From positions 52,501,196 to 52,565,195 of the forward strand of contig NC_088708.1 of NCBI RefSeq assembly GCF_963576615.1: a stretch of 64,000 nucleotides of DNA, read 5' to 3'. Both the position numbers and the translations under genes were made by a program. Under the pieces are notes generated by a model that was not told the DNA's origin, made no database searches, and saw nothing but the letters and a program-made list of their open reading frames with translations. How positions within the stretch are numbered: position 1 is the stretch's first letter; each line of letters begins with the position of its first letter. Source of the DNA: Watersipora subatra. Lineage: Eukaryota > Bryozoa > Gymnolaemata > Cheilostomatida > Watersiporidae. Positions 26,101 through 34,000 of the stretch are shown piece by piece.

Positions 26101-29100
26101 TATGCTGTTAGTACTGTACCGATTAAACTATTAGTTTTTTTTTGATGGAATGTAAAATTTTGTATACAAAAAAATAAAAACATCAGGTGTTGGCAACTGG
26201 AAGTTTAAAGAGAGTAACTTGACTTCACAAGAGCAATAGAAAGAACAAACCTGGGCTTACAGTGATGAGCTTGTGTAAATTTTATGAACAAGGTAACGCA
26301 ACTCCTAAACCCCTATATAAATGCAGACATCAAGTAATACTTTTTGTAGAAGCGCAGGAACAGAATGAATGCTCACCCATGACGGCTATGTCATACTCAA
26401 TTACTATGACAACAACGCAGCTGCTCTCAGAAATGAGCCGTCTGGCTGCCTCTACCGTCGCTGATATGACCGTCACACCATTAATAGTAACAATCCTGTC
26501 TCCTGATCTTATTATTCCATCCCTACAGACACACGAAGTGCAGTCTCAGAGCTCCTCTAGCAGCAGCAAATGGCACAAGAAAAGGAATTCATAAACTGGT
26601 TTGACTGAAAGGATCAACATTAGAATATAAAAATGTTTTAAAGATGAAAATACTCAAAATTTAGTAGATTTATATCAGAAAGTATCGGTATTTTTCTTTG
26701 ATTTGTGATTGTTTTTTGATGTTTGAAGTGATATGACTGCCAAGATGTTTTAAGACTAAAATCGATAAAACTTGATCGTGGAAAAAACTCTCAGATCGAT
26801 AGAAAGTGTGATTATGATATTTATTAATTGCAAAAAACAACCGGATAGAGTCGCCTGACGCTTCAACTTGAACGCAATAGTCGATATCAATAATTGCAAT
26901 GATAGCAACTAGTGATGTCATTTTTCACTAATTTTTCTTCGGAGCGTTTTAATCGCGATAGAGTTTAATCGATTTTAATCTTGAAACATCATGGCAATCA
27001 AATCACCTCAAACATAAAAAACAATTGCAAACGATACAAATATAACAGTACTTTCTGATACGAGAACTTTCTAAAGTTCATCTTTAATATCTTAGCATTC
27101 CTAGTTATCATTTCATAAAAAATGATCGAGTCTATCCAATCAACCAATGGCAATAAACCCAAAGATATTCACTACCACTTATTGACACAGTAATTATATG
27201 TTATGAGTAGTTGTAAGATGTTGCTAACTCAGAAATTCAAATCCTGAAAGTATTCCAAAATATACTAAAATGCAAACAATTTCAACAACAGCATGAATGC
27301 ACACTCCAAGATAACCAAAAGCAACAGTTTTGTTAGTTCAACTAAGACTTGTTGTGACAATACCCTGTTTGACATGATGATTTCAAAACAGAAGATCTAT
27401 ATCTCATTATTATAAAAAATATACAATATCTAAACTGTAGCATAGAAAGTGGCAACACTAACCGATCTGCTGCTCCTCCAGCTCTGACGTATGTAACAGT
27501 AAGCGGCCTTGACTTGTTGCTAACGGCATGCACACCCCCTCGTATCACTAATCCAATGCTTTCATCATCTTTTGTCAAGGACACACAGGTTTTCTTGCAT
27601 TTGACAGTAAAGGCACTCTGTGGGGCTGTCAGCACAACATGACAAACAGATAATGGTGCATCAAAAAATATATGTGCATAATTAGTAGCAATACTATACT
27701 AATTGTCAAAAATTGCACTATAATAGTTATAAATATTGAGTAAGTTGTGTGCACCTTCTGGAGCATAACTCCAATTTTAAAACAATAGTAACTATTTCTT
27801 CTTATCATTGTTTGACATGGAAGGTATAGGATTACGCAAATAGAATTTTTTCAGAAATAAAAAAATATGTACTGTAGTAGAGGATTCTCTAACAAATGAA
27901 TGTGCAAAATTATCCATCTTTAGCCTATGACGCATTAGCTAGTCACGTTTTCGCCTTTCGGATCATTAATTTTACATTATCAGATTAATTTACAGTTATG
28001 CAATATTCAACCACTCAATGCAGATGATAATGGTTTGATCTAAATATGCTTAAAGGGTAATTTATGTACAACATCCATAAAAAATTTCACGCATGGAAGA
28101 AAGTTACTCATCGGCTCATACTGACCTCGCAGATTAGCTAAATAAGCAAAGGGTGGTTCGCATAATACCTGACCACACTGACGTTTACCTCGAGGTGGCA
28201 GTGCAAACTCCACTTGTATATGAATAAGAGATCCAGTATTTTTTATAAGTGTAACAAGCTCATCGTGTTTAAGTTTCTCAGTGTGTATTCCGTTGATCAC
28301 CGTGATGTAGTCACCGAGTTGTAGGCAATCACACCTTGGCAACAAAAAAATGACAGTTGTGTAAATATACAGAGTACTTTCTTCAGTTACTATTTAAAAT
28401 AGTAAAGCCAAATGTAGACAAACAACAAGCTGAAAGAATTGACAAATGCCGACTAATTCATCAATAGGCAGCAGCTCTACCAGCACCTTGAGAAGAGGTC
28501 GTGTGGAATTAAATGGGAGGTGAAACTACGTAAATCAGCCAAGCTACAGGAAGCAAACATTACACACTTAGCTCTGTGATGTGACACCCAGTGCCAAGTC
28601 ATTTTAATTTACCTCATCAGTGTTATTATCATTTGAGACAAGTGGTCTTGTAGAAGTTATTTTATGAGGCAGATTGATCACAAAACAACTTGGCACTGTG
28701 GCGAGCTGGCAGCCAGCAAAACATAATGTGGTACTTACCCATTAAATCATGCTGCCAAATACATAAAAATGAATTTGGACATTTTCTATTGGTAACAATA
28801 AAATACAAATTGAGTTTGGATACAAAAATTACATGTTCTTTTCAATAACCACATTGCTTAAAGTTCCTCATTTATAAATCGCATTCATTATCCTTATTAT
28901 TATACAATTTTCAACTCAATATCATACAATTCATGAAATTAAACTTAATATCAATGTAGATATATTTCCCGGTAGGCTATTGTAGCTCTCTACTTACCTT
29001 GCAGCTAAACTTCCTTTATGCAGAGTGGTTATATGAGGCTTGCTGTTCTTGTCTATTCCACCTAACAACACCGTCACTGAACAGTTGCATAAATGGTTTT

Positions 29101-29756
29101 GCTTGCTCAGCCAATAAAGATAATACAGACTCAACGCATTAAATCAATATGAGTCAGTTTACTTGAATTTAAATCAACTTCTATTGACTCAGAACTGTAC
29201 CAGCAAATATGATCCCTAAAACATCTTCATCTGTTCGCCTCCTTAAAGTTACAGAGTCTGTACCTGCGATGCAGTCAGGAATGCCAGTCTTGAATGGTCC
29301 ATCTGCAGCTTGTGCTTTCGAGTTCGCTAAATTGTTAAAAATGTATAATCATTGAACTAGCAAACCTGGTTGTAAATACATATTCTTATGAAGTTAATGT
29401 CAAAAGAGAGAAGGTCAGCTACTGCGAAAAACCTGTAATATGACTTCTGTTTGCCTAAGGTTTTTAATAAAGAATAGGACGTAAATGGAATAGAATATAT
29501 GTTAGTAAGCTGAAACATTAGGCAATATTACTCCAAATGAGAGCAAATATAAAAACAAAACTACAAGAAGCTACTAAAGTATCAACATACTCGATTTGCA
29601 AATCATTGCAAAATTAGTAGCAAAATTTACGACTTTTCGATACATATAAACAGCGAGCTGATACACTGATTATTAGCCACATATCTGCTAACATATAATT
29701 TCGTAAACAATTGTACCTTTATCTTTTGTATTACGTTTAAAGCAACCGACAGGCAT
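4926..29756 (-). CDS. GRIP: GRIP-family seven-PDZ scaffold protein, complete, 20 coding exons
   Basis: Coding exons, 5' to 3' on the minus strand: 29717-29756, 29201-29326, 28998-29061, 28189-28334, 27463-27625, 26377-26522, 24851-24998, 24299-24498, 22522-22677, 21609-21780, 20697-20836, 20177-20324, 19205-19344, 15975-16116, 15065-15201, 10875-10909, 8739-8826, 8334-8506, 8004-8183, 4926-5105. All junctions are GT/AG and in phase, giving 2724 nt, 907 residues and a TAG stop. Seven PDZ domains in a 3+3+1 arrangement, and linker motifs such as SAVDSWD, match the glutamate-receptor-interacting protein family. GRIPs have no enzyme activity; they bind C-terminal peptides of receptors and adaptors at synaptic and trafficking membranes. 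Vertebrate GRIPs exceed 1000 residues; this one is shorter because both linkers are short. The N-terminus (MPVGCFKRNTKDK) lies next to an intergenic promoter interval. The paralogue assignment (GRIP1 or GRIP2) does not apply to an invertebrate gene. The start and a few small-exon borders are the least certain parts. Confidence 0.95.
5772..6171. mobile_element. hAT-like non-autonomous element, 400 bp
   Basis: The ends TAGTGCTGGGCAC and GTGCCCGGCACTA are inverted repeats. The flanks GTACAAAC (5764-5771) and GTATAAAA (6172-6179) look like a decayed 8-bp target duplication. The subterminal regions are rich in CGGGTTTT-type repeats. It belongs to the same family as 60761-61836. It lies in the last GRIP intron; a 105-codon reading frame inside is not a gene. 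Confidence 0.7.
6172..8003. other. GRIP intron 19 remainder; nothing recognised
   Basis: AT-rich intronic sequence. A good acceptor-like site near 7634 (TTTTCACAG, minus strand) leads into a 26-codon frame that does not match PDZ7, so it was not used. Confidence 0.5.
8334..8826 (-). CDS. GRIP: GRIP exons 17-18: PDZ6-PDZ7 linker
   Basis: Exon 17 (8739-8826) contains SAVDSWDSQQ, close to a conserved motif of the GRIP1 linker. Exon 18 (8334-8506) contains SWNKMISELENLGQ, matching the short conserved helix before the last PDZ in other GRIPs, then a Ser-rich tail. The donor chosen for exon 18 (CCG/GTACGA) is the one that returns to phase 0 for exon 19; a second GT 15 nt later would leave the wrong phase. 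Confidence 0.88.
8960..10317 (+). CDS. Small RING/B-box (TRIM-like) zinc-finger protein nested inside GRIP
   Basis: Two exons, 8960-9229 and 10015-10317, join in phase 0 (AAG/GTCAGT donor, CTGTAG acceptor) to give 190 residues. Residues 30-74 are a C3HC4 RING: C30, C33, C45, H47, C50, C53, C71, C74, the fold of E3 ubiquitin ligases. Residues 109-149 form a B-box-like finger: C109, C112, C125, C128, C133, C136, H140, H149. A TRIM coiled coil and C-terminal domain are not visible. A strong donor-like GTGAGTAAG follows the B-box near 10226, so the real transcript may splice on to further exons I could not find. A CTGTAG acceptor-like site just before 8940 suggests a 5' UTR exon upstream. The gene lies wholly within the GRIP intron between exons 16 and 17, on the opposite strand. 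E3 activity is inferred from the RING alone. Confidence 0.68.
10875..10909 (-). CDS. GRIP: GRIP exon 16: 35-nt microexon
   Basis: Exon 15 ends in phase 1 and exon 17 begins in phase 0, so an exon of length 2 modulo 3 is needed between them. This 35-nt segment follows a strong acceptor (TTCTATGTTTTAG) and precedes a GTATGT donor. It encodes a Ser/Asn-rich stretch (DKSGSSLNANPR) suited to the PDZ6-PDZ7 linker. There is no database support, but the phase solution is exact. Confidence 0.7.
12711..13424. mobile_element. Long inverted-repeat (foldback) element with about 275-bp arms
   Basis: Left arm 12711-12986 and right arm about 13150-13424 are imperfect reverse complements (for example CAACGGCCTATATGCG against CGCATATAGGCAGTTG), with a spacer of about 160 bp. 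The ends read CAGCCACACTTAACG and, inverted, CGGCCACACGTAACG. No clear target-site duplication was seen. It lies in GRIP intron 15. The 63- and 74-codon frames inside are spurious. Confidence 0.75.
13425..14836. other. GRIP intron 15, unannotated part with one exon-like segment
   Basis: Mostly featureless AT-rich sequence. A 123-nt minus-strand segment (13569-13691) has an AG acceptor, a good GTAAGA donor and two open frames; it is discussed as a finding and not called an exon. Confidence 0.4.
14837..15052. repeat. 12-bp minisatellite, 18 units
   Basis: Eighteen units of GATNAAGGTAAC: eleven with GATGAA followed by seven with GATCAA, a clean block boundary. Because 12 is a multiple of 3, all units stay open in several frames on both strands. 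The array ends 11 bp from the GT donor of GRIP exon 15 (15063-15064). Confidence 0.95.
15065..21780 (-). CDS. GRIP: GRIP exons 10-15: PDZ4, PDZ5, PDZ6
   Basis: PDZ4 (residues about 405-498) begins after a Gly-rich start (GGSGGGQ), carries IGLGIVLHSS, then EGDRVVAINGG. PDZ5 (about 505-593) has LGISLSGS and SGDELLSIDNI. PDZ6 (about 605-688) has IGLTISGR and VGDRIISINGK. Each domain is two exons with the same phase pattern (1-2-1). In vertebrate GRIP, PDZ4-6 form the AMPA-receptor GluA2/3 and ephrin/Eph binding block; the invertebrate ligand is not known from sequence. The exon 15 donor at 15064 lies about a dozen bases from a 12-bp minisatellite. Confidence 0.95.
16690..16763. repeat. Palindromic AT-rich hairpin
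   Basis: ACATACCAAATTAATT pairs with AATTAATTTGGTATGT across a short loop, and the stem continues outward with interruptions (TTTGAGTTAT against ATAACTCAAA). Probably a small MITE in GRIP intron 13; no target duplication was established. Confidence 0.55.
17595..18035. repeat. 54-bp tandem repeat, about 8 units
   Basis: Units share the core TTGCAGCAGTTAACAC and TTATTCACACCTG and differ by a few substitutions and one short insertion. Units divisible by three create an apparent 146-codon frame on the minus strand, which is not a gene. It lies in GRIP intron 13 (between PDZ5 and PDZ6 exons). Confidence 0.9.
19572..19980. mobile_element. TTAA-flanked palindromic element, short copy
   Basis: Both ends read TTAAAGGTTGACTTGC inverted, with long arms of about 150 bp and a deleted centre compared with the roughly 0.9-kb copies at 39458, 44501 and 49877. 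TTAA at both ends suggests piggyBac-type mobilisation. It lies in GRIP intron 12. Confidence 0.8.
20865..21325. repeat. 23-bp tandem repeat, about 20 units in two subtypes
   Basis: The first half is built of ATTACAGGATATTATCTACA-type units, the second of ATTATAGGATATTAATCACA-type units; the two subtypes form separate blocks, indicating local amplification. It lies just upstream (plus-strand right) of GRIP exon 11, in the intron inside PDZ4. Confidence 0.9.
22522..22677 (-). CDS. GRIP: GRIP exon 9: PDZ3-PDZ4 linker
   Basis: A 156-nt phase 1-1 exon encodes a Ser/Arg-rich, probably disordered linker of about 52 residues (contains EEQNPLPLRQ and ALSRRR). Together with the tail of exon 8 it replaces the roughly 130-residue linker of human GRIP1. 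Because it starts and ends in the same phase it could be skipped without shifting the frame. There is no domain. Confidence comes from phase fit and the borders TTTTGCAG and CGGTAAGC. Confidence 0.85.
24299..29326 (-). CDS. GRIP: GRIP exons 2-8: PDZ1, PDZ2, PDZ3
   Basis: PDZ1 (residues about 38-121) spans three exons; its carboxylate-binding loop region reads VLGIIFAGG and the second half starts CDCLQLGDYI. PDZ2 (about 130-225) has the loop IGLVIRGG and SGDRIVTINGV. PDZ3 (about 237-325) has LGIAVSQQ and AGDHLLAIDGT. The acidic/hydrophobic segments between them (EFALPPR, EYDIAVMG) match the short spacers of other GRIPs. Each domain is cut by an intron just after the conserved arginine that precedes the GD core (SLAAR, GAADR, SIAER). 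In vertebrate GRIP the first three PDZs bind ephrin-B ligands, liprin-alpha and other partners; the ligands here are inferred only. Confidence 0.95.
25085..25455. mobile_element. Foldback MITE family F, copy 1
   Basis: A left arm beginning ATTTTATCAGAAAATGTCAG and a right arm ending GATACTTTCTGATAAAAT are reverse complements over about 110 bp with mismatches. Shared internal features (TGTTTGAGGTGAT, GATGTTTCAAGATTA) link it to the copy at 26672 and a partial arm near 59790. It lies in GRIP intron 6. Confidence 0.65.
26672..27070. mobile_element. Foldback MITE family F, copy 2
   Basis: Same arm pattern as copy 1 (TATCAGAAAGTATCGGTA on the left; CAGTACTTTCTGATA on the right) with a different middle. 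Located in GRIP intron 5. The ends are approximate and no target duplication was fixed. Confidence 0.65.
27626..28188. other. GRIP intron 4; nothing recognised
   Basis: AT-rich intronic sequence without repeats or extra exon-like segments that fit the gene. Confidence 0.5.
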
Positions 29757-30254
29757 GGTTTCTCAGTCGAGGTACACGCAAAATAATTTAGCATATAAGC
29801 GCAGAAGTGGTTCGTTTGTTGAGAAAAGGTCAGTGCACTCTATAACCATAATCGCGTTCACGCCAAGTACAGTAGCGCTACCGAATCAAAATCGAAAATA
29901 TTTGCATGGGTCAGCCTTCGACTCAGAATAATAGATTTAACAACCATAAAGTTGAGTGTTGTGAACAAGAATAATTGCTAATTTTTTTGACTACCAGGCT
30001 ACTTCAGCTTTGCTTGAGCTCCCCAATGCTACTGGTCGGTCACATAAATTATAGCCAGTAAAATCACAATCGTCAGCGTTACTAACCGCAATTGGCGAAT
30101 ATATTTTGTCAAGGTTGTGTGGACGCCACGTGAAGGCAACCGTGTCTCGTAGGTTCCACGTCACTCTCTACTGCTTTCGTTTTTGTGGTGTATAGTGCTG
30201 CCGAGCGTTAACAACATTTCTTTATTATTGTTATCTTTTATTAGTCATACATTG
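29757..30254. promoter_or_regulatory. Divergent promoter interval between GRIP and calumenin, with probable calumenin 5' UTR exon end
   Basis: GRIP starts at 29756 on the minus strand. A donor (CATTG/GTGAGT) at 30254/30255 on the plus strand probably ends a noncoding first exon of the calumenin gene, whose coding exon 1 is preceded by an acceptor (TTTTTGTAG) at 31070. The roughly 500-bp interval is visibly richer in CG dinucleotides than its surroundings and has several ACGT-core motifs. Transcription start sites are not determined. Confidence 0.55.
30156..30163 (-). promoter_or_regulatory. UPRE-type motif (TGACGTGG)
   Basis: The plus strand reads CCACGTCA, the exact reverse complement of TGACGTGG, the core bound by XBP1/ATF6-type factors in unfolded-protein-response promoters. 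A second ACGTG core (CCACGTG) lies at 30127-30133. Both are close to the probable first exon of an ER-resident calcium-binding protein gene, where such a site would make sense. An 8-bp match can arise by chance. Confidence 0.45.
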
Positions 30255-30347
30255 GTGAGTAATTTATGGTAATCTATAAATTTGTAATGCACGCATACGT
30301 CGACTACTTGTTGACTTGCATATATCAAATCGCACTGTTCTCTCAGA

Positions 30348-30525
30348 CAGACCTGCCAACCCAAGAGTGGGGCAATGCGTGAGATTTGGTTTTGGGGCAA
30401 TTGATGTATCAATGATAGTATATATAAAATTGTAGAAATTGGGGCAAAAATCTCACGCATTTTCATTTTTTCTTTGGGGTGATTGCGTGAGTCTCACGCC
30501 CAATGCGTGAGAGTTGGCAGGTATG
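30348..30525. mobile_element. hAT-like MITE, 178 bp, with intact 8-bp target duplication
   Basis: The ends CAGACCTGCCAAC and GTTGGCAGGTATG are inverted repeats. The flanks at 30340-30347 and 30526-30533 are identical (CTCTCAGA), an 8-bp duplication typical of hAT. The interior repeats GCGTGAG motifs. It sits 93 bp after the putative calumenin 5' UTR exon donor. Confidence 0.85.
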
Positions 30526-31077
30526 CTCTCAGACAATAAGAGCCTGACCTTAAAATATTTTGTACTTGTGCTACAACAGTTACTATAATATGTGAGTGCA
30601 CGTTTAATTTGTGTAAGTTTATAACATGAACTCTTAACTAAATTCACATGTTGTTTTATCATGTGATACCGTGGCACCAGTAAGATTAATGAGTATCAGT
30701 ATTATACATGTATATCTGGCATAATTCTCAGATACAAACACAAAGCAAATAAAGCCTAAAAATTTGAGTAAGGATATTTTCACCATTTGCTCTAAATTGT
30801 CTCTCAGCCTATTTAAGCAAAACCTTGGAGAAGATATGACATTAACACGAATATATTTGGGACAATTTACCTATTTAGTAAGTCGTACATTAAATTTTAA
30901 AACAGTATTTACAATGAGTTGCTCAACGTATGCTTTTCAATTTTGTTTTGCTTTCTGATCATTGTCTTTTGTCCAAAATTATGTAATATCTGCTTTCTGA
31001 TCATTGTCTTTTGCCCAAACTTATGTGAAATCAATGTTTTATATATATTATGTTACTATTATTTTTGTAGGCCAATA

Positions 31078-34000
31078 ATGAAGCTGTATATTAATACAGC
31101 TGTAATTGGAGTTCTCTGTTTGGCATCTGTAAGCGCATCAGCCATTCGAAATAGGGCAAATGATAAACGGACGAAAGAAAAGGTCTGTATTAGCTATGTG
31201 GTGCATTTTCAGTTTCTGCAATACACTAAAGCGTGCTTTTCTACTGTTTTTGCTGTTAGCTTTGATGAATTATTTTTGATTGAATTTTGCTGTTTCATAA
31301 AAGAGTCTCATTGGATGTCTATTAAATATATATTGTGATATTTAAATACAGGAGCTGAGTGAGCATGCTCATAATGAAGGTGCAGAGCATAATGCTCAGT
31401 ACGACCATGAAGCATTCCTTGGTAGAGAGCAGGCAATGCAATTTGATCATTACTCTCCAGAAGAAAGCAAAGAGAAACTCAAGTTAGTTACGAACGTTAA
31501 TATTATGCAAATTAACTCATTTCAAGAGAAATTCACATCCTAAAGGTGTTGTATGTTGAAGCATTTATGTATGTAAACGCAACTGTAATTTGATTAATTT
31601 AGTCATGTTCATAAATTTATATTTAATAAATTTGTTTTAATGATGTGTACTAGGTAAGTACAAGTAAGTAATATATGAAGGTAGTACTAGTGAGTACAAG
31701 TTAGTAGTATATGAAGGTAGTACTAGTAAGTACAAGTTAGTAATATATGAAGGTAGTACTAGTAAGTACAAGTTAGTAATATATGAAGGTAGCGCTAGTA
31801 AGTACAAGTTAGTAGTATATGAAGGTAATACTAGTAAGTACAAGTTAGTAATATATGAAGGTAGTACTAGTGAGTACAAGTTAGTAGTATATGAAGGTAG
31901 TACTAGTAAGTACAAGTTAGTAATATATGAAGGTAGTACTAGTAAGTACAAGTTAGTAATATATGAAGGTAGCGCTAGTAAGTACAAGTTAGTAGTATAT
32001 GAAGGTAGTACTAGTAAGTACAAGTTAGTAGTATATGAAGGTAGTACTAGTAAGTACAAGTTAGTAGTATATGAAGGTAGCGCTAGTAAGTACAAGTTAG
32101 TAGTATATGAAGGTATTACTAGTAAGTACAAGTTAGTAATATATGAAGGTAGTACTAGTAAGTACAAGTTAGTAATATATGAAGGTAGTACTAGTAAGTA
32201 CAAGTTAGTAATATATGAAGGTAGCGCTAGTAAGTACAAGTTAGTAGTATATGAAGGTAATACTAGTAAGTACAAGTTAGTAATATATGAAGGTAGTACT
32301 AGTGAGTACAAGTTAGTAGTATATGAAGGTAGTACTAGTAAGTACAAGTTAGTAATATATGAAGGTAGTACTAGTAAGTACAAGTTAGTAGTATATGAAG
32401 GTAGTACTAGTGAGTACAAGTTAGTAATATGTGAAGGTAGTACTAGTAAGTACAAGTTAGTAGTATATGAAGGTAGTACTAGTGAGTACAAGTTAGTAAT
32501 ATATGAAGGTATTACTAGTAAGTACAAGTTAGTAGTATATGAAGGTAGTACTAGTAAGTACAAGTTAGTAATATATGAAGGTAGTATTAGTGAGTACAAG
32601 TTAGTAATATATGAAGGTATTACTAGTAAGTACAAGTTAGTAGTATATGAAGGTAGTACTAGTAAGTACAAGTTAGTAATATATGAAGGTAGTACTAGTG
32701 AGTACAAGTTAGTAGTATATGAAGGTAGTACTAGTAAGTACAAGTTAGTAGTATATGAAGGTAGTACTAGTGAGTACAAGTTAGTAGTATATGAAGGTAG
32801 TACTAGTAAGTACAAGTTAGTAATATATGAAGGTAGTACTAGTGAGTACAAGTTAGTAGTATATGAAGGTAGTACTAGTGAGTACAAGTTAGTAGTATAT
32901 GAAGGTAGTACTAGTAAGTACAAGTTAGTAGTATATGAAGGTAGTACTAGTGAGTACAAGTTAGTAGTATATGAAGGTAGTACTAGTAAGTACAAGTTAG
33001 TAGTATATGAAGGTAGTACTAGTGAGTACAAGTTAGTAGTATATGAAGGTAGTACTAGTGAGTACAAGTTAGTAGTATATGAAGGTAGTACTAGTAAGTA
33101 CAAGTTAGTAGTATATGAAGGTAGTACTAGTGAGTACAAGTTAGTAGTATATGAAGGTCGTACTAGTGAGTACAAGTTAGTAGTATATGAAGGTAGTACT
33201 AGTGAGTACAAGTTAGTAATATGTAAAGAGCGGTAATTATCGTAACAAATGGTTTTTTCTAGACCAATCGTAATCAAAATAGACAAAGATAAAGACGGTT
33301 TCGTCTCAGAGAAAGAGCTTGTCAATTGGATAAGATATATTCAGAAGTCGTATGTGACACAAGACTCAAAGACTCAATGGACTGGCTATGATAAGAGTGA
33401 AACCGACACCATTTCATGGGAGGAATATGAAAGACGCACCTTTGGTGATCACGCTGAAGGTGAGTACCTACTTATTCACCTCATGTATGTGCCAATGCTG
33501 CTGTTGCATTAACAACAACTTTTATGTTGTGGCCTCTCCGAGGTTCTACCATGGCTGGAACTTTTCTCAACTGCTCTTTGCAGGCATGGTAAGGCTTTAG
33601 CCAGCCTTCGCTTTGGACAGTGGATTGTTGCTGCCGCTCCACCAGATATGTGTGGTGCGGCCAGACCTTTATGACTTTGTCTGACCCCACAACTCTTGCT
33701 TACAACTTAGGGTTGTCTTCCCTTTCCTGTCGCTTGTTTATCATCCAGACCCAATCTCCAGAGATCTAGAGAAGTGGCTCCTTTTTGGTCCTCCTGTCTG
33801 ATCTCTATCTGTGCTTGACGAAGAGTTTTGTGCATTTCCTCCAACCTTTTGACTCGCTCCACTAGGCGTTCATTTGTTGGCTGAGACGCAGAGAATGGAG
33901 AGTGATACTCCAGTTGGTGACTCTTGTATTTTCAGTCTTCACAGAAAGTTTGAACCAAATCTTTTCATTTTTTTATTCCATGACCGTAATAATTTTGGCA

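Noticed and set aside
30090-30130. ERSE (CCAAT-N9-CCACG) in the promoter
   Set aside because: An ATTGG and a CCACG occur but in the wrong relative orientation and about 29 nt apart, so the spacing rule is not met; only the UPRE-type motif was retained.
31637-33325. 562-codon frame on the minus strand
   Set aside because: Produced by a 36-bp tandem array without stops; lies in a verified calumenin intron and has no splice or start context.
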